NCBI RefSeq assembly: GCF_946151055.1
Contig: NZ_CAMGYZ010000005.1
Span: 62,001-126,000, forward strand
DNA length: 64,000 bases
DNA from: Bacillus sp. Marseille-Q3570
GTDB taxonomy: Bacteria > Bacillota > Bacilli > Bacillales > Fictibacillaceae
Direction: 5' to 3'
Positions 52,148 to 60,477 of this stretch are shown here, piece by piece; the first letter of the stretch is position 1; the number at the start of each line of letters is the position of its first letter. The notes under the pieces were generated by a model that did not search any database, was not told the DNA's origin, and was given only the letters and a program-made list of their open reading frames with translations. The translations under genes and the position numbers were made by a program.

Positions 52148-53441
52148 TTTATTTCTTTTCTTTTTCATCGGTTTTCCAGTCGCTTTTGCGATGGGTTTAT
52201 CATCAATGATAGCGATGTCTAATTCAGGGATCGAATTACAAGTTGCGGTTCAAAGGATTTTTGCCACTCTAGACTCATTTCCTCTAATGGCGATCCCATT
52301 TTTTATACTGGCGGGAAGTATAATGGAATACAGTGGCATTTCACAAAGGCTGATTGATTTTGCGAATTCATTGGTAGGAAAAATGACAGGCGGGCTCGCA
52401 ATGGTAACAGTGGTTACTGCGATGTTCTTTTCTGCCATTTCTGGTTCAAGCGCAGCCACTGTAGCGGCAGTGGGCAGTATCTTGATTCCAGCTATGGTGA
52501 AAAGGGGCTTTCCACGTCCGTTTTCTACGTCCGTCCAAGCGGTTTCAGGGGAACTAGGAGTAATTATCCCACCTTCCATACCGATGATCATTTTTGCATT
52601 GACGGCAGGAGTATCGGTTTCCATCGGTGATTTATTCATGGCAGGGGTGGGACCTGGTATCTTAATAGCAGCTTCATTGATGCTGACGATCTATATTATC
52701 AGTAAGGTGAAAGGTTACGGTGACTTGAAGCTTGATCCAGATTCTGCGGAAACGAAACGAGAAAACGAATTGATGAGCACTAAAGGGCGACTTAAAGCAT
52801 TTAAAAACGCTTTTCTGCCACTTTTAATGCCTGTCATTATATTAGGGGGAATTTACGGTGGTATATTCACCCCGACAGAGGCGGCAGCAGTAGCAGTAGC
52901 TTATGCATTTCTTTTAGGGTTATTCATCTATCGTTCATTGAATCTATCCAATCTGATGGAAGTTTTACGGAATTCTGTCTTATCTACTGCAATCATCATG
53001 TTCATTATTGGAAATGCAGGTTTATTCGGTTGGGTTTTGACAGCCCAAAGAGTACCTGATCTTGCGGCTGAATGGTTCCTTTCCATCTCTGAAAATCCAT
53101 TTGTGTTCTTAATCATGGTGAACATCCTTCTGTTGGTTGTCGGTATGTTTTTGGAAACAGGTGCAGCAATCGTCATTATGGCTCCTATATTGACACCAGT
53201 AGCATTTGAATTCGGAGTGGACCCTATTCATTTCGGGATTATCATGATTGTGAATCTCGCAGTAGGAATGCTGACACCTCCAATAGGGGTAAACTTGTTT
53301 GTTTCATCTCAGATAGCTGGGATAAGGATAGAGCAGATCCTGAAACCGTTGATCCCGTTTTATATTGTTTTACTGATCGATATAATTTTGATTTCTTATC
53401 TACCTCAAATTTCGTTATGGTTTCCTGCTGTTTTGAAATAA
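52125..53441 (+). CDS. TRAP transporter large permease, DctM type
   Basis: A 438-residue polytopic membrane protein with about 12 TM segments. DctM features include 'FAMGLSSMIAM', 'AISGSSAATVAAVGSILIPAM' and 'LGVIIPPSIPMIIFA' (substrate/sodium hairpins) and a late 'VGMLTPPIGVNLFV'. It moves the organic acid with sodium ions. The ATG at 52125 follows AAGGAGGAAGAG inside the small-permease gene; a frame starting at 52098 gives an unlikely basic N-terminus. The glycerate kinase gene follows 23 bp downstream. Confidence 0.92.
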   Translation: MVAPLFISLFLFFFIGFPVAFAMGLSSMIAMSNSGIELQVAVQRIFATLDSFPLMAIPFFILAGSIMEYSGISQRLIDFANSLVGKMTGGLAMVTVVTAMFFSAISGSSAATVAAVGSILIPAMVKRGFPRPFSTSVQAVSGELGVIIPPSIPMIIFALTAGVSVSIGDLFMAGVGPGILIAASLMLTIYIISKVKGYGDLKLDPDSAETKRENELMSTKGRLKAFKNAFLPLLMPVIILGGIYGGIFTPTEAAAVAVAYAFLLGLFIYRSLNLSNLMEVLRNSVLSTAIIMFIIGNAGLFGWVLTAQRVPDLAAEWFLSISENPFVFLIMVNILLLVVGMFLETGAAIVIMAPILTPVAFEFGVDPIHFGIIMIVNLAVGMLTPPIGVNLFVSSQIAGIRIEQILKPLIPFYIVLLIDIILISYLPQISLWFPAVLK

Positions 53442-53464
53442 TCGATGAAGAGGAGGGAAAAATT

Positions 53465-54631
53465 TTGAAGGTTGTCATAGCACCAGATTCATTCAAGGGT
53501 TCTGTATCAGCAAAGGAAGTATGTGCAGCTATCAGAAAAGGAGTGGAACGTGTATTTCCTGATTCGGAAGTCATTGAACTGCCGCTTGCTGACGGTGGAG
53601 AAGGTACGATGGAAAATATGGTGTATTCATCTAATGGAACTGTCAACAACATAGAGGTTTTCGATCCGCTAGGAAGGAAAATCTACGCAGGCTACGGTGT
53701 ATTGGGCGATGATGAGACCGCTGTGGTTGAAATGGCTCAGGCTTCAGGATTACCGTTATTGCACAACGAAGAAAGAGATCCATTGCATACAACTAGTTAC
53801 GGGACCGGAGAATTGATTAAACATGCATTGGATTCAGGCTACAGAAAGTTCATCATAGGCCTGGGAGGAAGTGCGACAAATGACGGTGGAATGGGAATGC
53901 TGAAGGCACTCGGATTTGAATTTTTCAATTCGCAGAAGGAAGCCTTGCCTGAAGGCGGAAAGGCATTAAAGGATCTGGCCATTGTGGATGAAAGTAATAT
54001 GGATAAGCGTATTCACGAGGCATCATTTATAATTGCGAGCGATGTAACGAATCCGCTTTGTGGTGATCAAGGAGCATCCGCAATTTTTGGTCCTCAAAAA
54101 GGGGCTACTCCAGCTATGGTCAAGGAACTTGATGAAGCTTTGGATCATTTTGCTGAAGTAGTCTATAAACAAAAGAATGGGGACATGCGATTGATGGAAG
54201 GTGGAGGTGCTGCTGGGGGGATGGGAGCGGCATTGTTGACTTTCTTAGGTGCTGAATTCAGGTCTGGAATACAGGTGGTAATGGAATCCATACAGTTTGA
54301 AAAATTGATTGAAGAAGTTGATTTGGTTATCACAGGGGAAGGTAGACTCGATCATCAAACCCTTTCTGGAAAAGTGATTGCTGGGGTATCCAAATCTGCT
54401 GAGAAGTTGAAGGTGCCTGTCATTGGGTTATGTGGCGGGATGATGATCGATACGGAGATCATGGATAAATTGAATCTAGTCTCAGCATTCTCCATAGCTC
54501 CTGGCCCCTGTTCTCTGGAAGAAGCAATGGAAAATGCTGAAGAATGGATCATACAAAGAACTGAAACATTCATGCGAGTTATCAAGCATTACCAATTCCA
54601 ACAGCAATACACAAAGGAGGCTGCCACATGA
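53465..54631 (+). CDS. Glycerate kinase (GlxK/GarK family)
   Basis: A 388-residue member of the bacterial glycerate kinase type-1 family, recognisable by 'VVIAPDSFKGSVSAKEVCAAI', 'LPLADGGEGTME', 'GLGGSATNDGGMGML' and a late 'VITGEGRLDHQTLSGKV'. It phosphorylates D-glycerate (to 2- or 3-phosphoglycerate) for entry to lower glycolysis. TTG 53465 follows GAGGAGGG by ~8 nt; the upstream part of the frame overlaps the permease gene and is not used. The stop overlaps the next start (ATGA at 54628-54631). It shows that the operon's end product includes glycerate. Confidence 0.92.
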   Translation: MKVVIAPDSFKGSVSAKEVCAAIRKGVERVFPDSEVIELPLADGGEGTMENMVYSSNGTVNNIEVFDPLGRKIYAGYGVLGDDETAVVEMAQASGLPLLHNEERDPLHTTSYGTGELIKHALDSGYRKFIIGLGGSATNDGGMGMLKALGFEFFNSQKEALPEGGKALKDLAIVDESNMDKRIHEASFIIASDVTNPLCGDQGASAIFGPQKGATPAMVKELDEALDHFAEVVYKQKNGDMRLMEGGGAAGGMGAALLTFLGAEFRSGIQVVMESIQFEKLIEEVDLVITGEGRLDHQTLSGKVIAGVSKSAEKLKVPVIGLCGGMMIDTEIMDKLNLVSAFSIAPGPCSLEEAMENAEEWIIQRTETFMRVIKHYQFQQQYTKEAAT

Positions 54632-55590
54632 AACCTACCATTTACATCACGAGAAAAATAGATGACCAGATCGTAGAAAAAATAAGAGAAACTTGTGAAA
54701 TCGAGATGTGGCCGGAAGAAGATACACCGGTTCCCCGAAGTGTTCTTGAGGAGAAAATCCAGAAAATCGATGGCCTGTTCTGTTTACTGACGGAAACGAT
54801 CGATAAAACCCTATTAGAAAAAGCAGAAAACTTGAAAGTAGTCAGTAACCTGGCTGTCGGTTATAACAATATCGATATCCAATCGGCAAAAGAAAAAGGG
54901 ATCACGGTGACGAACACACCTGGAGTCTTAACTGAAACGACAGCAGATCTGACATTTGCATTGATGATGGCCACTGCCAGGAGGTTGGTTGAGGGATCTT
55001 CTTATCTAAGGGCTGGCGAGTGGAAAACATGGTCACCGATGCAATTGACAGGTCATGATATATATGGAGCGAACTTAGGGATTATCGGAATGGGACGGAT
55101 TGGAGAAGCATTAGCCAAACGTGCATTAGGTTTCGATATGAATGTCGTCTATCATAACCGGTCTCGAAAACAAGAGGCGGAGGAAAAGTATAGTATTACT
55201 TATGTAAGTATGGATCAGTTATTGAAAGAATCTGATTTTGTTTGTGTACTCACCCCATATACCAAGGAAACCCATGACCTCATAGGGGAAAAAGAACTTT
55301 CCCTTATGAAAGAGACAGCCATCTTGATAAACACAGCGCGTGGAGGGATCGTGAATGAAGAGGCGTTGTATAATACATTGAAAGATAACAAGATTTGGGC
55401 GGCAGGTCTCGACGTTTTTGAAGAAGAACCCGTTCCCCTCGATCACCCGCTCCTTACCCTTCCAAATGTGGTCACTCTACCGCATATCGGAAGCGCCAGT
55501 ATCAAAACAAGATTGAAGATGGCAAACGTCGCAGCTGATAACCTGATCAAATCATTGAAAAATGAAAGACCCGAATACGTAGTCGTTTAA
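54628..55590 (+). CDS. D-glycerate dehydrogenase / glyoxylate-hydroxypyruvate reductase
   Basis: A 320-residue D-2-hydroxyacid dehydrogenase. The NAD motif is LGIIGMGRIGEALAKRAL (residues ~150-167). The catalytic triad is R238 (NTARGGIV), E267 (GLDVFEEEPV) and H286 (LPHIGSAS), as in GhrB/GyaR. It interconverts hydroxypyruvate and D-glycerate or glyoxylate and glycolate, supplying glycerate to the kinase. It is coupled by ATGA to the glycerate kinase gene and ends the operon just before a hairpin terminator. Confidence 0.92.
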   Translation: MKPTIYITRKIDDQIVEKIRETCEIEMWPEEDTPVPRSVLEEKIQKIDGLFCLLTETIDKTLLEKAENLKVVSNLAVGYNNIDIQSAKEKGITVTNTPGVLTETTADLTFALMMATARRLVEGSSYLRAGEWKTWSPMQLTGHDIYGANLGIIGMGRIGEALAKRALGFDMNVVYHNRSRKQEAEEKYSITYVSMDQLLKESDFVCVLTPYTKETHDLIGEKELSLMKETAILINTARGGIVNEEALYNTLKDNKIWAAGLDVFEEEPVPLDHPLLTLPNVVTLPHIGSASIKTRLKMANVAADNLIKSLKNERPEYVVV

Positions 55591-55598
55591 CCCAAATA

Positions 55599-55655
55599 AC
55601 GCCCATTTTTAACCTTCCATAGACGAGGGTTCATAAATGGGCGTATATTATTTCG
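55599..55655 (+). terminator. Hairpin terminator of the LacI-TRAP operon
   Basis: ACGCCCATTT (55599-55608) pairs exactly with AAATGGGCGT (55635-55644), with an inner pairing of AACC-type and GGGTT-type bases in the long loop, followed by a modest T-rich stretch. It begins 9 bp after the last gene. Confidence 0.7.
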
Positions 55656-55737
55656 TGAGTCGAAAATCTTGAATTGAAAAACCTTTCATACTATCATCTA
55701 TTTATCTCTTCAAAATCGACACAAAGGTGGAATGAAG

Positions 55738-57126
55738 ATGCATCATCCTCAGGTTCAAAATCAAGTAAACTCTTCTTTTCAAATGAAAAGCAACCTGATC
55801 TTGGCGATGTGTTTCGTTTACTTTGTGAACTTCTTCGTCCATTCGTTCAACTTTCAAATCTTCTTAGCAGGTTTAAGTGTCGTCGTTTTTTTATTAAGCT
55901 TACAGCATTCTAATTCTACGCCTCGGATTTTTTCAGTATTGATGTTCATCTCTGGGATCATTTTTTACATATCAAAAGGGGTAGGCTTGGATGATTTTGT
56001 GAACGGTGTGACAACAAACCTTCCGATCTTGATCTTAGTCATGCTGGTTCCATTGATTTCAATCCCACTCAAGATCGGCGGATATTTTAATACGGTACGG
56101 TTTTATCTCGAAAAAATGATGGCCAGCAAGAAAAAGCTGTTCGGTAGTATCTCCCTCATCATCTTTCTTCTTGGACCGGTATTGAATCTAGGTTCGATCC
56201 GGGTTCTACACGAAACGATCAAGAATATCAAATTATCACCTGTGTTTCTGGCAAAATCCTATCTTGTAGGATTTTCGACTGTCATTTTGTGGTCGCCTTA
56301 TTTTGCCTCCGTGGCACTGGTTTTGTATTACTTGAAAATCCCTGTATTGGACTATCTCCCATTAGGATTATCAATGGCGGTCATCCAATTGATCGCAGGA
56401 AACCTTCTGTTCGGATTATATCTTAAAAATAAACATCACAGCGGGGACCTGTTAAAAAAGGCAGATACAGTAGAAACCAACAATCTGGAACAACCAATGA
56501 AAATAACTCAGTTATTACTGATCATCCTACTCTTGATGGGGTCGATATTTTTACTGGAGTTTCTTACAAAATGGCCGATGATGTTCCTGGTCAGTCTGAT
56601 GTCGATCATGTATCCGTTGCTTTGGTCTTTAGTAAAACATAAATGGAGAGATGCAGAGCAACTATTCGTGAATTATAAACAAGTCTCGTTACCGAGGATG
56701 AATAACGAAATCGTCTTGTTCATCAGTGCAGGCTTTTTTGGAAAAGCACTGGAGGGTACCATCATAGCGTCCTGGATCAAGCAATTCTTGAACATGGTAG
56801 CCTCAACCTCTTTTCTCTTATTCAGCTTGACGGTAATGGGAATCATCGTGATCCTCTCTTTCATCGGAATACACCAGATCGTAGTTGTCACGGCACTTGT
56901 GACACAGATTGAACCTTCTTTCATCGGAACTAGACCAGAGGTCATCGCTTTACTTATCATGATTTCATGGTCGATGGGAGCAGTCTTGAGCCCGGTGAAT
57001 CCATTGAACCTGCTTGTCAGTAATTCTTTGAAACGATCTGGACTTCATGTCGGTTTCAAATGGAATGGTGTTTATCTCTTGATGATGTTCATCATTGGAA
57101 CAACATTCGTATACGTCATCCACTGA
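55738..57126 (+). CDS. Polytopic membrane transporter (ion-transporter superfamily-like)
   Basis: About 462 residues and 10-12 TM segments in two halves. Each half has a reentrant-type polar stretch, 'VGFSTVILWSPYFASVALVL' and 'SWSMGAVLSPVNPLNLLVSNSL' (in outline), which recalls ArsB/NhaD/CitT-type secondary carriers with duplicated S/T-P-x-N/F motifs. No named family is recognised. Position beside sugar-acid genes and GntR regulators suggests organic-acid uptake or export. AAAGGTGG lies 7 nt before ATG 55738; ATG 55732 is too close to it. Its stop overlaps the 3' end of the convergent GntR gene by 11 bp. Confidence 0.65.
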   Translation: MHHPQVQNQVNSSFQMKSNLILAMCFVYFVNFFVHSFNFQIFLAGLSVVVFLLSLQHSNSTPRIFSVLMFISGIIFYISKGVGLDDFVNGVTTNLPILILVMLVPLISIPLKIGGYFNTVRFYLEKMMASKKKLFGSISLIIFLLGPVLNLGSIRVLHETIKNIKLSPVFLAKSYLVGFSTVILWSPYFASVALVLYYLKIPVLDYLPLGLSMAVIQLIAGNLLFGLYLKNKHHSGDLLKKADTVETNNLEQPMKITQLLLIILLLMGSIFLLEFLTKWPMMFLVSLMSIMYPLLWSLVKHKWRDAEQLFVNYKQVSLPRMNNEIVLFISAGFFGKALEGTIIASWIKQFLNMVASTSFLLFSLTVMGIIVILSFIGIHQIVVVTALVTQIEPSFIGTRPEVIALLIMISWSMGAVLSPVNPLNLLVSNSLKRSGLHVGFKWNGVYLLMMFIIGTTFVYVIH

Positions 57127-57727
57127 ATGAATTGAAAAAAGCTGTTAAAGTCACCTTATCCTTTTTATAAAATGCTATTTTCAAATCATCGATCGTCGTG
57201 GAAATGGTCAGATTTTCGAGGTATCTGTTTTCCGTTAGTAGATGATGAATATTGTTCCATAGGTGAAGGTAATAATCATTCTCTAAATGCATTCCAAGTT
57301 CGTTCACCCATTTTGAAAACTCAGTCCAGAACCCATGATTTTCACTTCTTGTCAGGCTTATTGAAACTTCTTTATCAAGAGTCAATAAAATGATTTTTTC
57401 TGCATTCATCAAAGCGATATCAAAATAATTTTCCAATGTTTCATTTTCTAAAGTCTGTCGTATTATCCGAGATGGAATCAAAAATGGCGGAGGATCAGAA
57501 ACGAACGTTCCACCACCTTGTCTCGACTCTAAATACTTTAAGAGCTCTAATATCCGAAGCCCCTCACGGACTGAAGAACGGCTGACTGCGAGCAATTCAC
57601 TCAACTTCCTTTCTGGTGGAAGTTTTGCTCCTTTTTCAAGTTTTTCATCATGGATATATGTAATGATTTGGCGGATGACTTCTTCAAACATCCGTGGGAC
57701 TGAACGGATTTGATAGTTATTTGCCAT
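57116..57727 (-). CDS. GntR-family (FadR-type) regulator, convergent with the transporter
   Basis: A 203-residue regulator with an N-terminal winged helix (residues ~10-75: 'LPPERKLSELLAVSRSSVREGLRILELL' in outline, then GGGTFVS) and a C-terminal all-helical domain of FadR type, shorter than usual. It is transcribed towards the transporter gene and shares 11 bp with it at their 3' ends, with no terminator between them. The divergent GntR gene at 57909 is a different protein. Its target is unknown; control of the neighbouring transporter is plausible. Confidence 0.85.
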   Translation of the reverse strand: MANNYQIRSVPRMFEEVIRQIITYIHDEKLEKGAKLPPERKLSELLAVSRSSVREGLRILELLKYLESRQGGGTFVSDPPPFLIPSRIIRQTLENETLENYFDIALMNAEKIILLTLDKEVSISLTRSENHGFWTEFSKWVNELGMHLENDYYLHLWNNIHHLLTENRYLENLTISTTIDDLKIAFYKKDKVTLTAFFNSFSG

Positions 57728-57803
57728 AATGGATCACCGTCTTTTTCAGAATTAATAGTTATAGTTTATCAAACCCTCTGGACGAAAAATAGATAAATAG
57801 GTA

Positions 57804-57832
57804 TTGACTGAAATTACAAAATTCTTTACTAT
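57804..57832 (+). promoter_or_regulatory. Candidate promoter of the GntR gene at 57909
   Basis: TTGACT (57804-57809), 17 bp, TACTAT (57827-57832) is a fair SigA promoter. The GntR operator begins 21 bp downstream of the -10 box, where bound repressor would block initiation or elongation. Confidence 0.5.
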
Positions 57833-57852
57833 TTCCTTAAGGGTATTATTAT

Positions 57853-57863
57853 TGGTCAGACCA
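57853..57863. promoter_or_regulatory. GntR/FadR-type operator TGGTCAGACCA (site 1)
   Basis: The perfect 11-bp palindrome TGGTC-A-GACCA lies 46 bp upstream of the FadR-type regulator gene. The extended context ATTGGTCAGACCATAATAA recurs at sites 2 and 4. It matches the FadR-subfamily pattern TNGTNNNACNA, implying autoregulation. Confidence 0.8.
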
Positions 57864-57908
57864 TAATAAAATAAACCTGAGTATAATTTATATAAAAATG
57901 GTGATGAA

Positions 57909-58616
57909 ATGGTGTTGAAACCTATAAAGAAAAAGCGGTTGTTCGAGGAAATCATCCTGGCGATCGAGGAGTACATACACGAAGAAGGGATTCAATCTGG
58001 AGAAAGGCTTCCGTCAGAAAATGAATTGTCGGAATTGTTCCAGGTGAGTAAGACTGCTGTCAGAGAAGCGATGAGTGTGCTTCATGCGAATGGTATCATC
58101 GAAAAGAGGTCTGGAGCAGGGATATTCTTGAAAGACCTTCATGGTGAATCCATTGCTAAAAAAGTTACGAATAATCTGCTCGATCGGAAAGAATTACAAG
58201 AAATCATCGAATTCCGACGAGGGATTGAAGTGGAAGCAGCGGCTCTTGCTTCTGTAAGGGCTACAGAAGAAGAACTAGATATGATCATCCAGGCCCATCA
58301 AAAACAAATCGAGGCACATAAATCAGGGAAATTAGGGATAGAAGAAGATTACATGTTTCACTATTCCATCATACTCGCATCACACAATACGATTTATAAA
58401 GATGTTTTTGATAAAGTATCTACAAAGTTCGAAGAAGGGATAAAAGTCAGTAAACTTCAATCGGCTAAAGTGCCTGGTCGGTTTGAAGAAGGGTATAAGG
58501 AACATGAAAAAATCGTGCAAGCCTTGGAAAAACGCGATCCAAAGGCAACATCGGAGGCAATGCGCTACCATCTCGATCAAAACGAACGAAAGATCTGGGC
58601 ACACCGAAATCGATAA
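57909..58616 (+). CDS. GntR-family (FadR/FCD type) transcriptional regulator
   Basis: A 235-residue regulator. The N-terminal winged helix is at ~8-75 ('LPSENELSELFQVSKTAVREAMSVL' in outline, then SGAGIFLKD). The C-terminal FCD domain (~95-225) has the expected metal/ligand residues in 'EFRRGIEVEAAALA', 'DYMFHYSIILASHN' and 'EGYKEHEKIVQALE', so it probably binds a carboxylic acid through a metal ion. Identical operators lie in front of this gene, the RraA gene and the LarA-like gene, with a near copy before the dehydratase gene, so it is the best candidate for the local regulator. A GGTGATGAA precedes the ATG. Confidence 0.9.
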   Translation: MVLKPIKKKRLFEEIILAIEEYIHEEGIQSGERLPSENELSELFQVSKTAVREAMSVLHANGIIEKRSGAGIFLKDLHGESIAKKVTNNLLDRKELQEIIEFRRGIEVEAAALASVRATEEELDMIIQAHQKQIEAHKSGKLGIEEDYMFHYSIILASHNTIYKDVFDKVSTKFEEGIKVSKLQSAKVPGRFEEGYKEHEKIVQALEKRDPKATSEAMRYHLDQNERKIWAHRNR

Positions 58617-58642
58617 CAAAGAATCTGATTTCTAGGTTCTTT

Positions 58643-58671
58643 TTGTTATATTGGTCAGACCATAATAAAAT
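58643..58671 (+). promoter_or_regulatory. Promoter with embedded GntR operator (site 2)
   Basis: TTGTTA (58643-58648), 17 bp, TAAAAT (58666-58671) forms a promoter whose spacer contains the operator TGGTCAGACCA at 58652-58662. Repressor bound there would cover the polymerase site, so the RraA-Ldh-FAH operon should be released by the inducer. Confidence 0.75.
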
Positions 58672-58697
58672 ATTAACTAAGCCAAAGGAGGATCTTT

Positions 58698-59381
58698 ATG
58701 GGAAATGTAGGGTTCCGTATAAGACAAGACTTTGAACGTGTCGATCCTAAGATTTTAGAAAGGTTCAAAGATATTCCAACACCCAATATCGGGGATGTCA
58801 TGGGAAGGCAGTGGGCAATGGACCATTCAATCAAACCGGTCAATCATGCTGGTGTCCACATTTTTGGAAGCGCATTCACTGTTCGTACTCATCCATCAGA
58901 TAATCTGCTTGTACATAAAGCTATGGATCTCGCCAAACCTGGCGACATCATTGTGATTGATGCCTGCGGGGACATGGGGAATGCCATTTTAGGTGAAATC
59001 ATGTGCCACTATGCAAAAATCAAAGGGATTGCTGGTTATATCGTAGATGGACCTGTAAGAGACTTGACTGGAATCGCCGAAATGGGGTTTCCTGTCTTTG
59101 CAAAAGGTGGAACACCTAGGGGTCCATATAAAGAAGGTCCTGGAGAGATCAATACGACGATCAGTTGTGGCAACGTCCCTGTTTCTCCCGGCGATGTCAT
59201 TGTTGCTGATGATGACGGAGTGATGGTCATTCCGAAAGATGACGCTTCTGAAGTATTGGAGAACGCGACTGAAGTGTTGAAAAATGAACAGGAAATCATC
59301 CGATCCATTTATCAAGGTAATTGGGACCGGAAGTGGGTAGATGATGTATTACAGAAAAAAGGATGTGAGTTTATTGACTAG
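58698..59381 (+). CDS. RraA-family aldolase/decarboxylase (copy 2)
   Basis: A 227-residue paralogue of the protein encoded at 45991: both begin M(S/G)N(I/V)GFR and end KGCEF. The catalytic pattern is kept: 'AFTVRTHPSDNLLVHKAM', 'IIVIDACGDMGNAILGEIM', 'GYIVDGPVRDLTGIAEMGFPVFAKG' (in outline; R-D pair). It would cleave a hydroxylated keto acid to pyruvate, or decarboxylate oxaloacetate. AAAGGAGG precedes the ATG. The 3' end overlaps the Ldh gene by 8 nt (TTGACTAG). A GntR operator lies in its promoter. Confidence 0.88.
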   Translation: MGNVGFRIRQDFERVDPKILERFKDIPTPNIGDVMGRQWAMDHSIKPVNHAGVHIFGSAFTVRTHPSDNLLVHKAMDLAKPGDIIVIDACGDMGNAILGEIMCHYAKIKGIAGYIVDGPVRDLTGIAEMGFPVFAKGGTPRGPYKEGPGEINTTISCGNVPVSPGDVIVADDDGVMVIPKDDASEVLENATEVLKNEQEIIRSIYQGNWDRKWVDDVLQKKGCEFID

Positions 59382-60453
59382 TTTGGGAGAAGAGCGAATC
59401 CCAAAAGATATCTTGGAAAAGTTCGTAAAGGAAATCTTCATTGCTTCCGGCCTTGATGAAAGACAGTCCAAATCCATTTCAAGGCATCTTGTTTTTGCCA
59501 ATTCAAGAGGAGTCGATTCTCATGGTGTGAACCGTGTTGAAATTTATACAAAACGTCTTGATCTAGGACTAGTAAACAAAACATTCGAACCAGTCATTAC
59601 GAGGGAATCACCTGTAAGCGCCTTGATTGATGCGCAAAATTGTTCTGGAATCCCCGTTGCAGAATACGGAATGGAGATTGCCATCAATAAAGCAAAGGAA
59701 TCCGGGGTAGGGATAGTGGGGATACACAATTCAAATCATTGCGGGATGTTAGCTGATTATGTGAATGAAGCTGTAAAGAATGATTGTATTGCGATCGCAA
59801 CGACCAATGCACCTTCAAACATGCCGCCATGGGGAGGGAAAGATCGCTTTTTTGGGACGAATCCATTCGCTTTCGGTGTACCAGCCGGAAATGAAAACAA
59901 CATTTTATTCGATATGGCGACAAGTACAGTAGCACGAGGAAAGATCATCCTTGCCCAAAAGAACAATCAAGAAATACCTTTAGGGTGGGCATTATCACCT
60001 GATGGGGTGCCGACGACTAACCCGGATGAAGCACTGAAAGGTGTCGTTCTTCCGGTCGGAGGCCATAAGGGATATGGAATCGCCTTTTTGGTTGAAGTGT
60101 TATCAAGCCTCTTCACTGGTGCAGCATTCGGTCCATTTATCGGTGATTTATACAATGAATTGGGTCATACACAAAATGTAGGGCAATTCTTCCTGGTCAT
60201 GCGAGCCGACTTATTCCAGGGAATTGAAGAATTTAAAATGAGAATCGATCAAATGATTCACGAAATAAAGGAGATCCCATTGATGGAGGGGGTTGAAAAA
60301 ATCTACCTACCAGGTGAAATTGAAATGGAGACTCGACAGGATCGAGAACAGAAAGGGATTCCTCTATCGAAAGAGATCCGTAATGAGCTTATAAACGTAG
60401 CAAAACGATATCATGTAAACGAGCGTTTACTGACGGAAATACCGAAATACTAA
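59374..60453 (+). CDS. Ldh-family NAD(P) dehydrogenase (copy 2)
   Basis: A 359-residue LDH2/MDH2-family dehydrogenase and paralogue of the protein at 46665: 'NSRGVDSHGVNRVEIYTKRLD' holds the catalytic His, followed by 'GIHNSNHCGMLADYV' and 'FFGTNPFAFGVPAGNENNILFDMATSTVARGK' in outline. It probably oxidises a hydroxy or 2-keto-3-deoxy sugar acid. The frame is open from 59341, but TTG 59374 has AAGGATG about 9 nt upstream and gives the coupled RraA-Ldh overlap seen for the first pair. The FAH-family gene follows 24 bp downstream. Confidence 0.88.
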   Translation: MTSLGEERIPKDILEKFVKEIFIASGLDERQSKSISRHLVFANSRGVDSHGVNRVEIYTKRLDLGLVNKTFEPVITRESPVSALIDAQNCSGIPVAEYGMEIAINKAKESGVGIVGIHNSNHCGMLADYVNEAVKNDCIAIATTNAPSNMPPWGGKDRFFGTNPFAFGVPAGNENNILFDMATSTVARGKIILAQKNNQEIPLGWALSPDGVPTTNPDEALKGVVLPVGGHKGYGIAFLVEVLSSLFTGAAFGPFIGDLYNELGHTQNVGQFFLVMRADLFQGIEEFKMRIDQMIHEIKEIPLMEGVEKIYLPGEIEMETRQDREQKGIPLSKEIRNELINVAKRYHVNERLLTEIPKY

Positions 60454-60477
60454 AAAGGGGAAAAGGAGAGGATCAGA

